DNA from: Bacteroidales bacterium Bact_23
GTDB lineage: Bacteria > Bacteroidota > Bacteroidia > Bacteroidales > Lentimicrobiaceae
Reading direction: 5' to 3'
NCBI GenBank assembly: GCA_001603685.1
Contig: LUZO01000066.1
Location: forward strand, 1-14,036
DNA length: 14,036 nucleotides
The notes under the pieces: generated by a model
Seen by the model: the letters and a program-made list of their open reading frames with translations, nothing else
What the model was told of the DNA's origin: nothing
Database searches by the model: none
Position numbers and translations under genes: made by a program
Shown here: positions 1 to 7,315 of the stretch, in pieces
Layout: each line of letters starts with the position of its first letter
Numbering within the stretch: position 1 is the first letter of the stretch

Positions 1-118
1 ACATTATCGTCCGCAGATAAACCAGCGTTCTCACAAAACCAGCCAAATCTCTTTGGATTTAACGCTTTTATTTTCTAACGATAATGCCGCTCCTACGGAG
101 CTGGATTTTCGGGCGGGC
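1..118. repeat. Long direct repeat, copy 1
   Basis: Positions 1-118 match 173-290 at a constant offset of 172 with about four mismatches, all between positions 55 and 69. The copy begins with ACATTATCGT and contains the inverse, ACGATAATG, at 78-86, so the unit has inverted ends. It finishes with the GCTCCTACGGAGCT core and the flank TGGATTTTCGGGCGGGC. The window edge probably cuts off its left arm. Confidence 0.85.
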
Positions 119-158
119 ATTTCTTCTAAAATCTAAAATCAGAAATCCAAAATAAAAA

Positions 159-290
159 GTCCGGGAGGGACGACATTATCGTCCGCAGATAAACCAGCGT
201 TCTCACAAAACCAGCCAAATCTCTATGGATTTATCGTTCTTATTTTCTAACGATAATGCCGCTCCTACGGAGCTGGATTTTCGGGCGGGC
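159..290. repeat. Long direct repeat, copy 2, with imperfect inverted ends
   Basis: This is the complete unit. Its left arm, 161-182 (CCGGGAGGGACGACATTATC then GT), is an imperfect reverse complement of the right arm at 250-271 (ACGATAATGCCGCTCC onward): 16 of 22 positions match and the innermost nine are perfect. The middle, about 70 bases, is nearly the same as in copy 1. Inverted ends around a non-coding middle suggest a small non-autonomous mobile or REP-like element. No target-site duplication could be identified. Confidence 0.75.
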
Positions 291-302
291 GTTCCCTTTC
301 TA

Positions 303-326
303 CCATAATGTCGCTCCTACGGAGCT
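303..326. repeat. Short repeat relative (right arm only)
   Basis: CATAATGTCGCTCCTACGGAGCT matches the right arm of the long unit but lacks the 70-base middle and the left arm. It is a solo arm of the same family. Confidence 0.7.
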
Positions 327-358
327 TTCCTTACCTCTATGCAGCGACCTTTTTGCCG

Positions 359-433
359 CCACAAAGACACGAAAACACAGAATTCCACTAAAAAGATGGA
401 AGTCTTTTGTGCTTTTTCGTGTCTTAGTGCCTC
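359..433. repeat. Imperfect inverted repeat, CACAAAGACACGAAAA type
   Basis: The left arm CCACAAAGACACGAAAACAC (359-378) is an imperfect reverse complement of the right arm at 405-433 (TTTTGTGCTTTTTCGTGTCTTAGTGCC). About 25 bases separate the arms. The arms are unrelated to the GCTCC repeats around them, so this is a second repeat family inserted in the same spacer. It could form a long hairpin in RNA. Similar 'cacaaagacac' elements are, from memory, seen in Bacteroidota genomes. Confidence 0.6.
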
Positions 434-484
434 CCGTATGCACGGGATCTTCGATTCGTGGCAAAAATTACTGTTTCTTTTCTA

Positions 485-519
485 CTATAATGTAGCTCCT
501 ACGGAACTGGATTTTCTGA
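485..519. repeat. Short repeat relative next to the TPM gene end
   Basis: ATAATGTAGCTCCTACGGAACT followed by GGATTTTCTG matches the right arm and flank of the long units, with a G-to-A change in the core that breaks one arm of its palindrome. It ends 15 bases from the stop codon of the minus-strand TPM gene, so it probably lies in that transcript's 3' end. Confidence 0.65.
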
Positions 520-534
520 AGGGCCATTTTTCTC

Positions 535-2064
535 CTACCATCTTCCGCCGGCTCCACCTCCGCCGGTGCGTCCGCCGCCCCAGGAGCCGCCGCCACCGCC
601 TCCCGACCTGCCCGATCCGCCTGAAAAGCCGCCTGAACTGGTTCTGACCTTAACGGGAATGACAAACGGCCTGTAAATCTTCTTTCCGCAGTTTTGGCAG
701 GTGAGTTCGGTTTCCCCTTTGCCGGTACTGGAATAGGTGGCTTTTTCAAGGGTCTTTTTCCCGGTCTTTTTCATGGTCAGCGTTTTGCAGCCGGGGCAGG
801 TTAAATAACTTCCCTCTTTTCGTCCTGCAAACCTGATCTGGGTCAGATGGCCGGCATCGCACCGGTACAAATGGGTGTCGCGGCTTTTGATCCTGATTTC
901 GGTAAGTTCGGCCGGCGACAGAAACTGATCATACTGTTCGCGGGGCAGGTGGTGGGCCGTACGGTGGCACTGCCGGCATTCGGTGTCTCCGGTTTTCAGC
1001 CGGTTCAGCCGGTTCCGGTAAAATATATAATAAGGTATAAACGCAAACGGATAGAAAAGCATCCTGAACGACATCATTTTATTGGCTTCCCTGAGGTTCA
1101 GAAATTGGGCGGGGCCGTCGGCGGATATCAGTCTGGCATTTTTGTTAAGCCGGTACTGAATAATGATCGCCAGCACAAAGAAGTAGAGATACAGCCCTAT
1201 CACGGCATTTACCTGCGGATAGACAAATCCGTGTCCGGAGTAGGTGGCAAAGGCCGGTACAATTCCGGCCAGCCCGTACAGGGAGAAGAATCTTTCCGCC
1301 GGTTTTCCCTGCCAGATGCCGGGTTTTGCAGGTTTATCGGGCGTAAGCACCATCACTTCAGTGTCCTTTAATTCTGTTATGAAGAGGCGGTCATCGGTTG
1401 AAGTGTGCTTTCTGCCTTTCTTCGGTTTTTTATGCATTAAATAGTAAGCTCCGCCCATCACTGCAAACCAGCCCGCCCATAGCGTAATCACAAAGGAGTT
1501 ACTCCAGGGAGCCACTACGGCACCTGAGTTGCCTGCCGGTGAAGCCTCCCTGGCATCGGTAAGAATCTGATTTATGCTTTCACACACTTCAATCAGTCCT
1601 CTGCCATAATTCTCCTCCCGGAAAGCAGGTACGATGTATTTGTTGCCAAGGCGGTTCAGCGTGGCATCCGGCAAATCGCCTTCAACCCCGTATCCGCTGA
1701 AGAAGCGCCAGTCGTGCGTTTCGGTAACGATCAGCAGCATCAGCCCTTTGTTGTTTTCACGCGAGCCAATGCCCCACAGGTTGAACAGTTCCACCCCGAA
1801 CCCGACCACATCCCAGCGTTCGCTGATGGAATTCAGAATCACGATGGCGCACTGAACGCCTGCTTCGGCCTCCATTTTCTGCAGAATCTGGTTCAGCCTG
1901 GCGATTTCGTCGGGCTTCAGCAGCCGGTCCGCGTCCGAAACATAGGAGTTGTCGATCAGCCGCTGGTTGACCACCGTTTCCGGCGTCCACTGCGCCGGAG
2001 CTGCATGTGCAGCAAATACAGCCAGAAACAGCAGGATGGTGGCAAGCAGTCGTCCGTTCTTCAT
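535..2064 (-). CDS. TPM-domain (YgcG-like) membrane protein with CxxC pairs and Gly-rich tail
   Basis: The protein has 509 residues when started at the Met at 2064, which is directly followed by a signal peptide (MKNGRLLATILLFLAVFAAH). An in-frame ATG at 2103 would add 13 residues ahead of this and is less likely. Residues about 30-170 form a TPM domain, a fold found in YgcG/TLP18.3 proteins, here probably outside the inner membrane. Hydrophobic segments follow at about 190-210, 261-277, 284-304 and 334-349; the last is short. The C-terminal part has CRQC (363-366), a lone Cys at 402 with His 406, CPGC (423-426) and CQNC (456-459), which suggests zinc ribbons. The end is almost pure Gly/Ser and closes with GGAGGRW, as is usual in this family. 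The protein is longer than simple YgcG proteins, and its exact role is unknown. It is transcribed divergently from the lipoprotein gene; a weak -7 box (TGAATTTG, minus strand, 2095-2102) lies upstream of the chosen start. Confidence 0.85.
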   Translation of the reverse strand: MKNGRLLATILLFLAVFAAHAAPAQWTPETVVNQRLIDNSYVSDADRLLKPDEIARLNQILQKMEAEAGVQCAIVILNSISERWDVVGFGVELFNLWGIGSRENNKGLMLLIVTETHDWRFFSGYGVEGDLPDATLNRLGNKYIVPAFREENYGRGLIEVCESINQILTDAREASPAGNSGAVVAPWSNSFVITLWAGWFAVMGGAYYLMHKKPKKGRKHTSTDDRLFITELKDTEVMVLTPDKPAKPGIWQGKPAERFFSLYGLAGIVPAFATYSGHGFVYPQVNAVIGLYLYFFVLAIIIQYRLNKNARLISADGPAQFLNLREANKMMSFRMLFYPFAFIPYYIFYRNRLNRLKTGDTECRQCHRTAHHLPREQYDQFLSPAELTEIRIKSRDTHLYRCDAGHLTQIRFAGRKEGSYLTCPGCKTLTMKKTGKKTLEKATYSSTGKGETELTCQNCGKKIYRPFVIPVKVRTSSGGFSGGSGRSGGGGGGSWGGGRTGGGGAGGRW

Positions 2065-2164
2065 CGTTTTTGTTTTTATCTCCAACCTGAATAACAAATT
2101 CATTGCTGATCCGGATGGAAACCGATGGCTAATTTATAACCGTTTTTGAAAGATTTCGCATAAC

Positions 2165-2189
2165 AGTTAAAAAAATAGTCATTTTAACT
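2165..2189. promoter_or_regulatory. Inverted repeat in the divergent spacer (possible operator)
   Basis: AGTTAAAA (2165-2172) and TTTTAACT (2182-2189) are perfect 8-bp inverted arms nine bases apart. They lie between the divergent TPM and lipoprotein genes. A second small inverted repeat, TAGGT/ACCTA with a six-base spacer, is at 2199-2214. Either could bind a regulator, but AT-rich DNA yields such repeats by chance, so this is only a suggestion. Confidence 0.3.
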
Positions 2190-2237
2190 CATGGTTTATA
2201 GGTAATATAACCTAATATAAATGACCTGATTGGGTTG

Positions 2238-2245
2238 TAAGTTTG
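2238..2245 (+). promoter_or_regulatory. -7 box of the lipoprotein gene
   Basis: TAAGTTTG fits the Bacteroidota -7 consensus TAnnTTTG fully. No good TTG -33 box is at the usual distance. Transcription would begin near 2252, about 35 bases before the ATG at 2287, which supports that start and excludes the upstream TTG at 2230. Confidence 0.5.
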
Positions 2246-2286
2246 CTATATATTCAGTTAATCATTTACCAAGAAACAGATCAATT

Positions 2287-2787
2287 ATGAGACGGTTATT
2301 ATTTATGCTTACGATTGTGGCGCTGGTTGCGGGATGCGGTAGCGGTCAGAAAGACAATTCCGAAGCCGGAGTTAAAAAAATGGATGCCCAGCAGTGGGCC
2401 AATGAAGTTGCGGCGATTTGCGAATACTCGCTGGATAAACTTGATGAACTGGTCGGGCACAAGCCTGAGCTTACCCCCGAACTGATTCAAAGCGTAGCTG
2501 ATCTGAAGGAGGAAGTCATTCAGAAACTGGTTATGCTCGGAAGAGTCAGGGAGAATATGGATGACGCCGAAAAGAGTAGCGCCGACCTGAAATTAAGCCT
2601 GAAAACCAGCCGGATCGGAAAGAAACCGCAATGGGAAAACACTATGGTTCGGACCAGAGAACATTATGCAAAACTGGATCCCGATTTTACATCGGTGATC
2701 ACATCATTCAATGTTATCTCGCAGTATGCTTATTTTAATTTGCTTAGAGAACAGGAGCCGGCAGATGCTGCGCGCCTGGGATTATAG
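2287..2787 (+). CDS. Small predicted lipoprotein, unknown function
   Basis: The protein has 166 residues. It starts at ATG 2287 and opens with MRR, a hydrophobic stretch and a lipobox LVAGC, so Cys17 should be lipidated and the protein should be membrane-anchored outside the cytoplasm. The frame extends upstream to a TTG at 2230, but those residues would precede a complete lipoprotein signal and overlap the likely promoter. The mature part is rich in charged and helix-forming residues, with segments such as WANEVAAICEYSLDKLDEL and a later ELIQSVADLKEEVIQKLVML, so it is probably an all-helical bundle. I do not recognise a family. The gene stands alone between the divergent TPM gene and a terminator shared with the converging response regulator gene. 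Confidence 0.8.
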   Translation: MRRLLFMLTIVALVAGCGSGQKDNSEAGVKKMDAQQWANEVAAICEYSLDKLDELVGHKPELTPELIQSVADLKEEVIQKLVMLGRVRENMDDAEKSSADLKLSLKTSRIGKKPQWENTMVRTREHYAKLDPDFTSVITSFNVISQYAYFNLLREQEPADAARLGL

Positions 2788-2835
2788 TGTCATCGTATAG
2801 GTTTTTAGAGTCATAGTAAGAAGGTTAGGAAATGA

Positions 2836-2872
2836 GTCGTGCCCGGAATCCCGACCGGGCATGGCTTTTTTT
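2836..2872 (+). terminator. Rho-independent terminator of the lipoprotein gene, between convergent genes
   Basis: The stem TGCCCGG (2840-2846) / CCGGGCA (2855-2861) extends outward through 2836-2839 and 2862-2865 to 11 pairs, two of them G-T. A run of seven T follows at 2866-2872. The stop codon of the convergent response regulator gene (2871-2873 on the minus strand) sits inside this T run, so the hairpin immediately follows that gene too. On the minus strand no good T run follows the hairpin, so action in that direction is less certain. Confidence 0.85.
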
Positions 2873-3521
2873 AATCGAGTGGGATGATTTTATGCCTGAT
2901 GGCATATTTTACGAGTTCGATGACATTTTTCAGCCCGAGTTTTTCCAGGATGTTGTTCTTGTGATTCTCCACGGTTCTGGGGCTGATAAAGAGCCGTGCT
3001 CCTACCTCCTTGAAACTCAGCCCGTCGCCCAATGCCCGGATGATTTCAATTTCGCGATCGGTGAGGGTGGGCAGATCATGCATCTGCTTCAGTTCCTTTA
3101 CCTTGCGCTTGTAGCTGTTGTAAATGATGGTAGAGAGGTTCTGCCCGAAATAGGGCTCACCGTGCAACACCGAGTTCATCGCCGTTTTCAGCTCTTCGTC
3201 CGAGGCATCCTTGTTCATAAAGCCATCCGCTCCCCTTTCCAGTGAGGTGCAGATCAGCTCCTCTTCCATTTCGGCCGTCAGCACCAGAATTCTGCTGCCC
3301 AGCTGCTCTCTGATAAACGGAATCAGGTCGAGTCCCGAAGTATCGGGCAGGACAATGTCGAGCAGTACCAGGTCGGGTTTCAGGTTTTTGGGAATTGCAC
3401 TCAGGTCGGCGCCGCTTGCCGCTTCATAAACCACTTCAAAGCCGCCGATGCCTTTGAGGATTGCCTTCAAACCATCCCTTACAATGCGGTGATCATCTAC
3501 CAGAGCTACTTTAACGGACAT
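2871..3521 (-). CDS. NarL/LuxR-family two-component response regulator
   Basis: The protein has 216 residues, the usual length. The receiver domain covers about 3-120: acidic pair Asp9/Asp10 in VDDHRIV, phosphoacceptor Asp55 in LLDIVLPD, Thr82 in VLTAE and Lys104 in FMNKDAS. All residues needed for phosphorylation are present. The C-terminal LuxR-type helix-turn-helix covers about 150-212 (LTDREIEIIRALGDGLSFKE, then SPRTVENHKNNILEKLGL). It should be a cytoplasmic DNA-binding regulator. The kinase gene lies 110 bases upstream on the same strand, so the two probably form a pair. A separate promoter in that gap suggests the regulator can also be made independently. Its target genes cannot be told from this window. 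Confidence 0.95.
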   Translation of the reverse strand: MSVKVALVDDHRIVRDGLKAILKGIGGFEVVYEAASGADLSAIPKNLKPDLVLLDIVLPDTSGLDLIPFIREQLGSRILVLTAEMEEELICTSLERGADGFMNKDASDEELKTAMNSVLHGEPYFGQNLSTIIYNSYKRKVKELKQMHDLPTLTDREIEIIRALGDGLSFKEVGARLFISPRTVENHKNNILEKLGLKNVIELVKYAIRHKIIPLD

Positions 3522-3553
3522 AATGGAGGTGTATTAGGCTGGTTACAGCCGTA

Positions 3554-3585
3554 CAAATGTAGGGATTTAAACCCAAAGTAGCCAA
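3554..3585 (-). promoter_or_regulatory. Promoter of the response regulator gene
   Basis: On the minus strand, TACATTTG (3561-3554) matches TAnnTTTG fully, and a TTG lies 21 bases upstream at 3585-3583. Transcription would start about 25 bases before the ATG at 3521. Confidence 0.5.
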
Positions 3586-3631
3586 CAGGAGTTTTGCAAA
3601 ATCGAACTGCCTGATTTGGTAAAGTTTAATT

Positions 3632-5782
3632 TTACGCAGGGATAAGAATGCTAAAAGTGCTGCCTTTCATCCTTTCACTTTGCACCAGGAGTCTTCCGGA
3701 TATCTTCTCGAGCAGTTCTCTGGTAAGCATCAGCCCCAATCCGGCTCCCTTTTCGCCGTTCACTCCCGGCCGGCTTTTTACAAAAGTACCGGGCTGCATC
3801 ATTTCCTCCACCATTTCGGGTTCAATGCCAATGCCTTCATCCGAAATATCGATGCGTACCTGTCCGTTTTCCGCACCTGCCTTCACTTCAATCCTTCCGT
3901 TTTCGTGGCTGTATTTTACGGCATTCACCATTATGTTTCGAATGGCGGTGGTAAGAATATCAGCGTCGGTGGTTACGCTGAGCGTTTCGGGGCAATCAAC
4001 CTCAAAACGGAGCTGCTTGCGCTTTAGCTGCTGATTAATCTGAACCTCGCATTTCCGGATCACCTCCGGAATATCAACCTTCACGGGCTTTATCTCAATC
4101 AGATCGCGTTGCGACCGGGCCCAGTCGAGCAGGTTTTTGAGCAGTTCCTTCGTGGCATTGGCCGATCCTGACACCTCATCTATGTAGTACCTGATATCAT
4201 CGGCCGAAAAATTGTCGTAATTCTTGTTCAGGGTATTTACAATCTGCGAGAAGCCGTTCATCGAGTTTTTTAGGTCGTGCGAAACAATGGAGAAAAGCTT
4301 GTCCTTTGTGCTGTTCAGGCGGTTTAGTTTATCGTTGATGATGGCCAGTTCCGTTTGAACGCGCTGCCTGTTCAGATAACGGACATAAAGTGAAATTAAC
4401 AGAAACAGTAATAGAATGGAGGTAAACAGCGCAATAATTTTCAACGAATTTGCCTTGCTTAACTGAAGTTCCCTTTCCAGTTTCTCCTTTTTCATCAGGG
4501 CGATCTCTTTCTCTTTTTCCGCCTTTTCGAATCTGTTCTGCAGATTCAGAATGGCGATGGCATTTTCATCGCTGTAGATGGAGTCATATAGCTTTTGGTA
4601 TTTGGTGGAATATTCGAAAGCTGTTTTGTAATCGTTGCGCTCGCCGTAGTAGTTCATCAGGTTTTCGTAATTCACCAGAATCATTCTGCGTACTCCAAGC
4701 TCTTCGGCGCTCTTCAGGCTTGACATGATTTGACTGAGCGCCAGCTCTTCATCCGTCGTTTTGGTAAGGGAACTGAGGTTTGAGAGCGCAATGGAAAGCG
4801 CATTCTTGTCGTTCGTTTTTCGTGCCGATTCTATGGCCTGATTGAAATAATCAATGGCTCTGATGGTGTCGCCCCGGTTTTTGGCAATCAGCCCGAGGTT
4901 GTTGTAGGGCGGCAGATATCCCTGTCCGGCATTTTTGGCGGTATTGGCAATTTTAAGGCTTTGCAGGTAATAGCTTTCGGCATCGGTTAGTTTTCCCTGC
5001 TCGAAATAGGTGTTTCCGATGGCCATCAGGGTTTTCAGTTCGTCCTGCCTGTTTCCGGCATCCCGGTGAATTTTCAGCGCCTGCTGCAGGTAGTCGTGCG
5101 AAACATCGAAATTTTTCAGCTTGTTGTGGATGTGACTGAGGTTGAGCATGGCGTAGGCCTTCAGTGTGTTGTTCGAAAGCTGTCCCGACAACTGAAGCGC
5201 CTGATACAGATAATGGTTGGCTTCGGAATATCGCCCCATCTGGTAATAAACCCCGCCGATATTTATGAGGTTGTTGCAGATGCCCAGGCTATCCTTCTCC
5301 TTGATCCTCAGTTCGAGCGAAGCCATAAAGTTCTGCAGCGCCAGCTGATAATTCTCGCCCGTCAGCGTTTGCCCGATCAGGGTGTAGGCCCTTGCCGCCG
5401 ATTTGCGGGCGCCCGCCCGTTTGTACCAGTCGATGGCATTTTCCAGGTTCCTTATAAATTCGCCGGTATTGCCTTTCGCATGCTCAATCTGCGCAAAGCG
5501 GAAATAGCTGCGGCCGATCATGGAGAGGAGATTGGCGTTTTCGGCAATGTGCATCATCGAATCGGCAATGGTTTCGGCAGCTATGAACTGATTCCCCTTC
5601 AGATGCATTTTGAATTTCTCATCCAGCCTGATAATCTGCATGGAATCGGCTTCCTGCTTTGCCGTATGCTTCTGAGCCAGTATCCTGCCTTCAAACGGAG
5701 CCAAAACCAGCAGGATGGCCGCCAAAAACAGCACCATCAGCAAGGGGTTTAGCGAAACAGGATTGTTACCGGGCCGGGTCAT
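3632..5782 (-). CDS. TPR-containing transmembrane sensor histidine kinase
   Basis: The protein has 716 residues from the Met at 5782 (MTRPGNN), which is followed by a long hydrophobic export signal. The frame can extend to 5851, but a good -7 box lies inside that extension. Residues about 50-415 are a series of tetratricopeptide repeats, probably periplasmic (for example GNTYFEQGKLTDAESYYLQS). A charged coiled coil leads into a membrane helix at about 449-467. A second linker coil leads to the HisKA domain with His502 in FSIVSHDLKNS. The ATPase domain has Asn620 (N box, VNAVKYS), DEGIGI from Asp648 and GAGLGL from Gly679, so all catalytic boxes are intact. The TPR part presumably senses a protein or peptide partner; the signal is unknown. 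The kinase probably phosphorylates the NarL-type regulator encoded directly downstream. Its TPR region resembles that of the upstream gene's product. Confidence 0.93.
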   Translation of the reverse strand: MTRPGNNPVSLNPLLMVLFLAAILLVLAPFEGRILAQKHTAKQEADSMQIIRLDEKFKMHLKGNQFIAAETIADSMMHIAENANLLSMIGRSYFRFAQIEHAKGNTGEFIRNLENAIDWYKRAGARKSAARAYTLIGQTLTGENYQLALQNFMASLELRIKEKDSLGICNNLINIGGVYYQMGRYSEANHYLYQALQLSGQLSNNTLKAYAMLNLSHIHNKLKNFDVSHDYLQQALKIHRDAGNRQDELKTLMAIGNTYFEQGKLTDAESYYLQSLKIANTAKNAGQGYLPPYNNLGLIAKNRGDTIRAIDYFNQAIESARKTNDKNALSIALSNLSSLTKTTDEELALSQIMSSLKSAEELGVRRMILVNYENLMNYYGERNDYKTAFEYSTKYQKLYDSIYSDENAIAILNLQNRFEKAEKEKEIALMKKEKLERELQLSKANSLKIIALFTSILLLFLLISLYVRYLNRQRVQTELAIINDKLNRLNSTKDKLFSIVSHDLKNSMNGFSQIVNTLNKNYDNFSADDIRYYIDEVSGSANATKELLKNLLDWARSQRDLIEIKPVKVDIPEVIRKCEVQINQQLKRKQLRFEVDCPETLSVTTDADILTTAIRNIMVNAVKYSHENGRIEVKAGAENGQVRIDISDEGIGIEPEMVEEMMQPGTFVKSRPGVNGEKGAGLGLMLTRELLEKISGRLLVQSERMKGSTFSILIPA

Positions 5783-5835
5783 ATAAAAGCCGCTTGAAAA
5801 TTCCTTATAAAAATATGAAATAAATGGTGTTTTAC

Positions 5836-5863
5836 CAAATCTACCATTCACCTTTATGGCAAA
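5836..5863 (-). promoter_or_regulatory. Promoter of the TPR histidine kinase gene
   Basis: On the minus strand, TAGATTTG (5843-5836) is a full match to TAnnTTTG. TTTG lies 16 bases upstream at 5863-5860, which is slightly short spacing. Transcription would start near 5829, downstream of the farthest possible ATG (5851) and upstream of the chosen ATG (5782). Confidence 0.5.
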
Positions 5864-5929
5864 TTGGCTTAAACCCGGCTTTATCCGGCCGTTTCAGTAA
5901 AAGAAATTTTACTTGGAAATGATGCCGGA

Positions 5930-7315
5930 TCAGCGTTTTTTAACAGGTTTTTTTGCGGGACGAAGCCGGAAAAGAAGCCATACAAGCAGCAAGGCAGGAA
6001 TAAGCAACCCGGCAATCAGGACGGTTCTTCTGTTTCTTTTGGCCAGACTCAGCTGTTCTTTGTAACGGGTTTCAATCTCATCCTGTCTGGCAAGCAATGC
6101 ATCCTTGTTTTTCAGAACGGCAATCTCTTTTTCTTTCAGCAGGGCAAGCCGTTCATTCCTGATTTTTTCCTCAAGGCTGTCGGCCCGGACTTTCTGAACG
6201 GCTGAAGCCCTTCCGGGTTTAGCCGCCTGTTGTCTGGCCGTGATTCCGGCCGGCTTTTTCACCGGTGCCTGCAATGCTGCAATTGGTTCCGGTTCTTTGG
6301 CAGCCTGTTCTTCCATTGCGGCAAGCAGGTTCTGTTCGGCCTCCTTATCGCCTGTCATTCTGGCAATTTCGAGCGAGCGGCTGAAATAACGGCCGGCTTT
6401 TTCATCATCGCCCTGCTGAACGGCAATCCTGCCAAGGTCGGCATAGATCTGCTGCATTCCCGCAAAATCGGTACCGGCGCGCTCGGTCAGGATCAGCGCC
6501 TCTTCATACCTGATTCTTGCCGAATCGGTGATGCCCTCTTCAAGGTAGGTATTTCCGATGGTTCGTATCAGAGCGGGTTCACTGCTTTTATACCCGAGCT
6601 TCCGCTGAAGCACCAGCGCCTCCTCCAGGTTATTTCGCGAGAGGGAATATTGCTTCATCTCAAGTTGCAGGTTGCCCAGGTTGGTAAGCGAAAAAGCGCG
6701 GAGCCTGTCGTTGCCGGTACTTTCAGCCATATCGGCTGCCTGGCGGTAATAATCGCCCGCTTCGGAAAGGTTGCCCGCCCTGTGGTGGATATCGCCAAGG
6801 CTGGCCAGATTGCTTGCCATTCCGGCGCTGTCGTTCAATTCCTGCCGGATGCGGAGCGATGCCTCGAAATTCTCCCGTGCTTCGCTGCCGGCAGCCTTAG
6901 CCATGCTCTGCCCGATGATGGTATGCGCCATGGCGGCGCCCAAAAGCTCGCCCCCCTTGATGAACCAGGGGATGGATTTCTGCAGGTTATCTACGAAACT
7001 TTCGGTATTGTTCAACGCTTTTTCAATCATGGCGTGGTTGAAGTAGCCTGCCGCCACATATTTCGGAATGTTGGTCCGCCGGGCAAACGAAATCATGGAA
7101 TCGGCCAATTTGCGGGCTGCGCCAATAAGTCCGGCATCAAGCGCCTTGTCGAAATCTTTCTGAATCTGTGCCAGTCTGACCGTGTCGTTGCCTTTTCCAT
7201 TGCCGTTCACCTGCCCCGAAACCCGGCATACCGGAATAAATGTCAGCGCCAGAACTACTGTAAACAGCAGAACCGGACGCCGCAGCAGCAGGATTTTTCC
7301 GAAAAGCAGACCCAT
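5930..7315 (-). CDS. TPR / coiled-coil / single-membrane-helix protein without kinase domain
   Basis: The protein has 461 residues from the Met at 7315 (MGLLFGKILLLRRPVLLFTV), which begins a signal sequence ending near SGQ at about 35. The open frame reaches 7423, but that extension is polar and contains the likely promoter. Residues about 45-335 are TPR units that run collinear with those of the neighbouring kinase: ADSMI/ADSMM, HTIIGQS/YTLIGQT and IGNTYLEEG/IGNTYFEQG occur in the same order. An Ala/Pro/Lys-rich linker follows, then a charged coiled coil (about 376-430) and a membrane helix (about 431-449). The protein stops after a short basic tail, KKPVKKR. It thus has the sensor half of a TPR kinase but no HisKA or ATPase domain. 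I see no kinase remnant in the 78-147 bases before the next gene, so it looks like a complete protein, not a broken one. It could modulate the kinase or bind the same ligand; this is inference. Confidence 0.85.
   Translation of the reverse strand: MGLLFGKILLLRRPVLLFTVVLALTFIPVCRVSGQVNGNGKGNDTVRLAQIQKDFDKALDAGLIGAARKLADSMISFARRTNIPKYVAAGYFNHAMIEKALNNTESFVDNLQKSIPWFIKGGELLGAAMAHTIIGQSMAKAAGSEARENFEASLRIRQELNDSAGMASNLASLGDIHHRAGNLSEAGDYYRQAADMAESTGNDRLRAFSLTNLGNLQLEMKQYSLSRNNLEEALVLQRKLGYKSSEPALIRTIGNTYLEEGITDSARIRYEEALILTERAGTDFAGMQQIYADLGRIAVQQGDDEKAGRYFSRSLEIARMTGDKEAEQNLLAAMEEQAAKEPEPIAALQAPVKKPAGITARQQAAKPGRASAVQKVRADSLEEKIRNERLALLKEKEIAVLKNKDALLARQDEIETRYKEQLSLAKRNRRTVLIAGLLIPALLLVWLLFRLRPAKKPVKKR

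Larger units (their letters stand above)
1..534. repeat. Intergenic repeat cluster, no gene
   Basis: This gene-free stretch is filled with short repeats. The core GCTCCTACGGAGCT occurs at 89-102, 261-274 and 313-326, and with one change (GGAACT) at 495-508. Each is preceded by ATAATG, and most are followed by TGGATTTTC. The core can fold into a 5-bp stem with a three-base loop. Short open frames exist here on both strands, but they run through the repeats, differ between copies and match no protein I know, so I do not call them. The cluster lies downstream of the TPM gene, whose stop codon is at 535-537. Such GCTCCTACGGAGC repeats are, from memory, frequent between genes in Bacteroidota; their function is unknown to me. 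Confidence 0.8.

Noticed and set aside
1..534. CRISPR array
   Set aside because: The repeats are not evenly spaced, and the long units are nearly identical throughout, including where spacers would differ.
256..647. Two plus-strand open frames over the repeat cluster and the TPM gene end
   Set aside because: They run through intergenic repeats and, in the second case, antisense into the Gly-rich tail of the TPM gene; no protein family is visible.
5066..5752. Plus-strand open frame of 228 codons opposite the kinase gene
   Set aside because: Antisense shadow of the TPR coding region; no domain, no promoter and no signal of its own.
5852..5929. Possible frameshifted kinase remnant after the kinase-less TPR gene
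   Set aside because: The gap is only 78 bases (147 to the chosen kinase start) and contains promoter sequence; no histidine kinase motif is readable in it.
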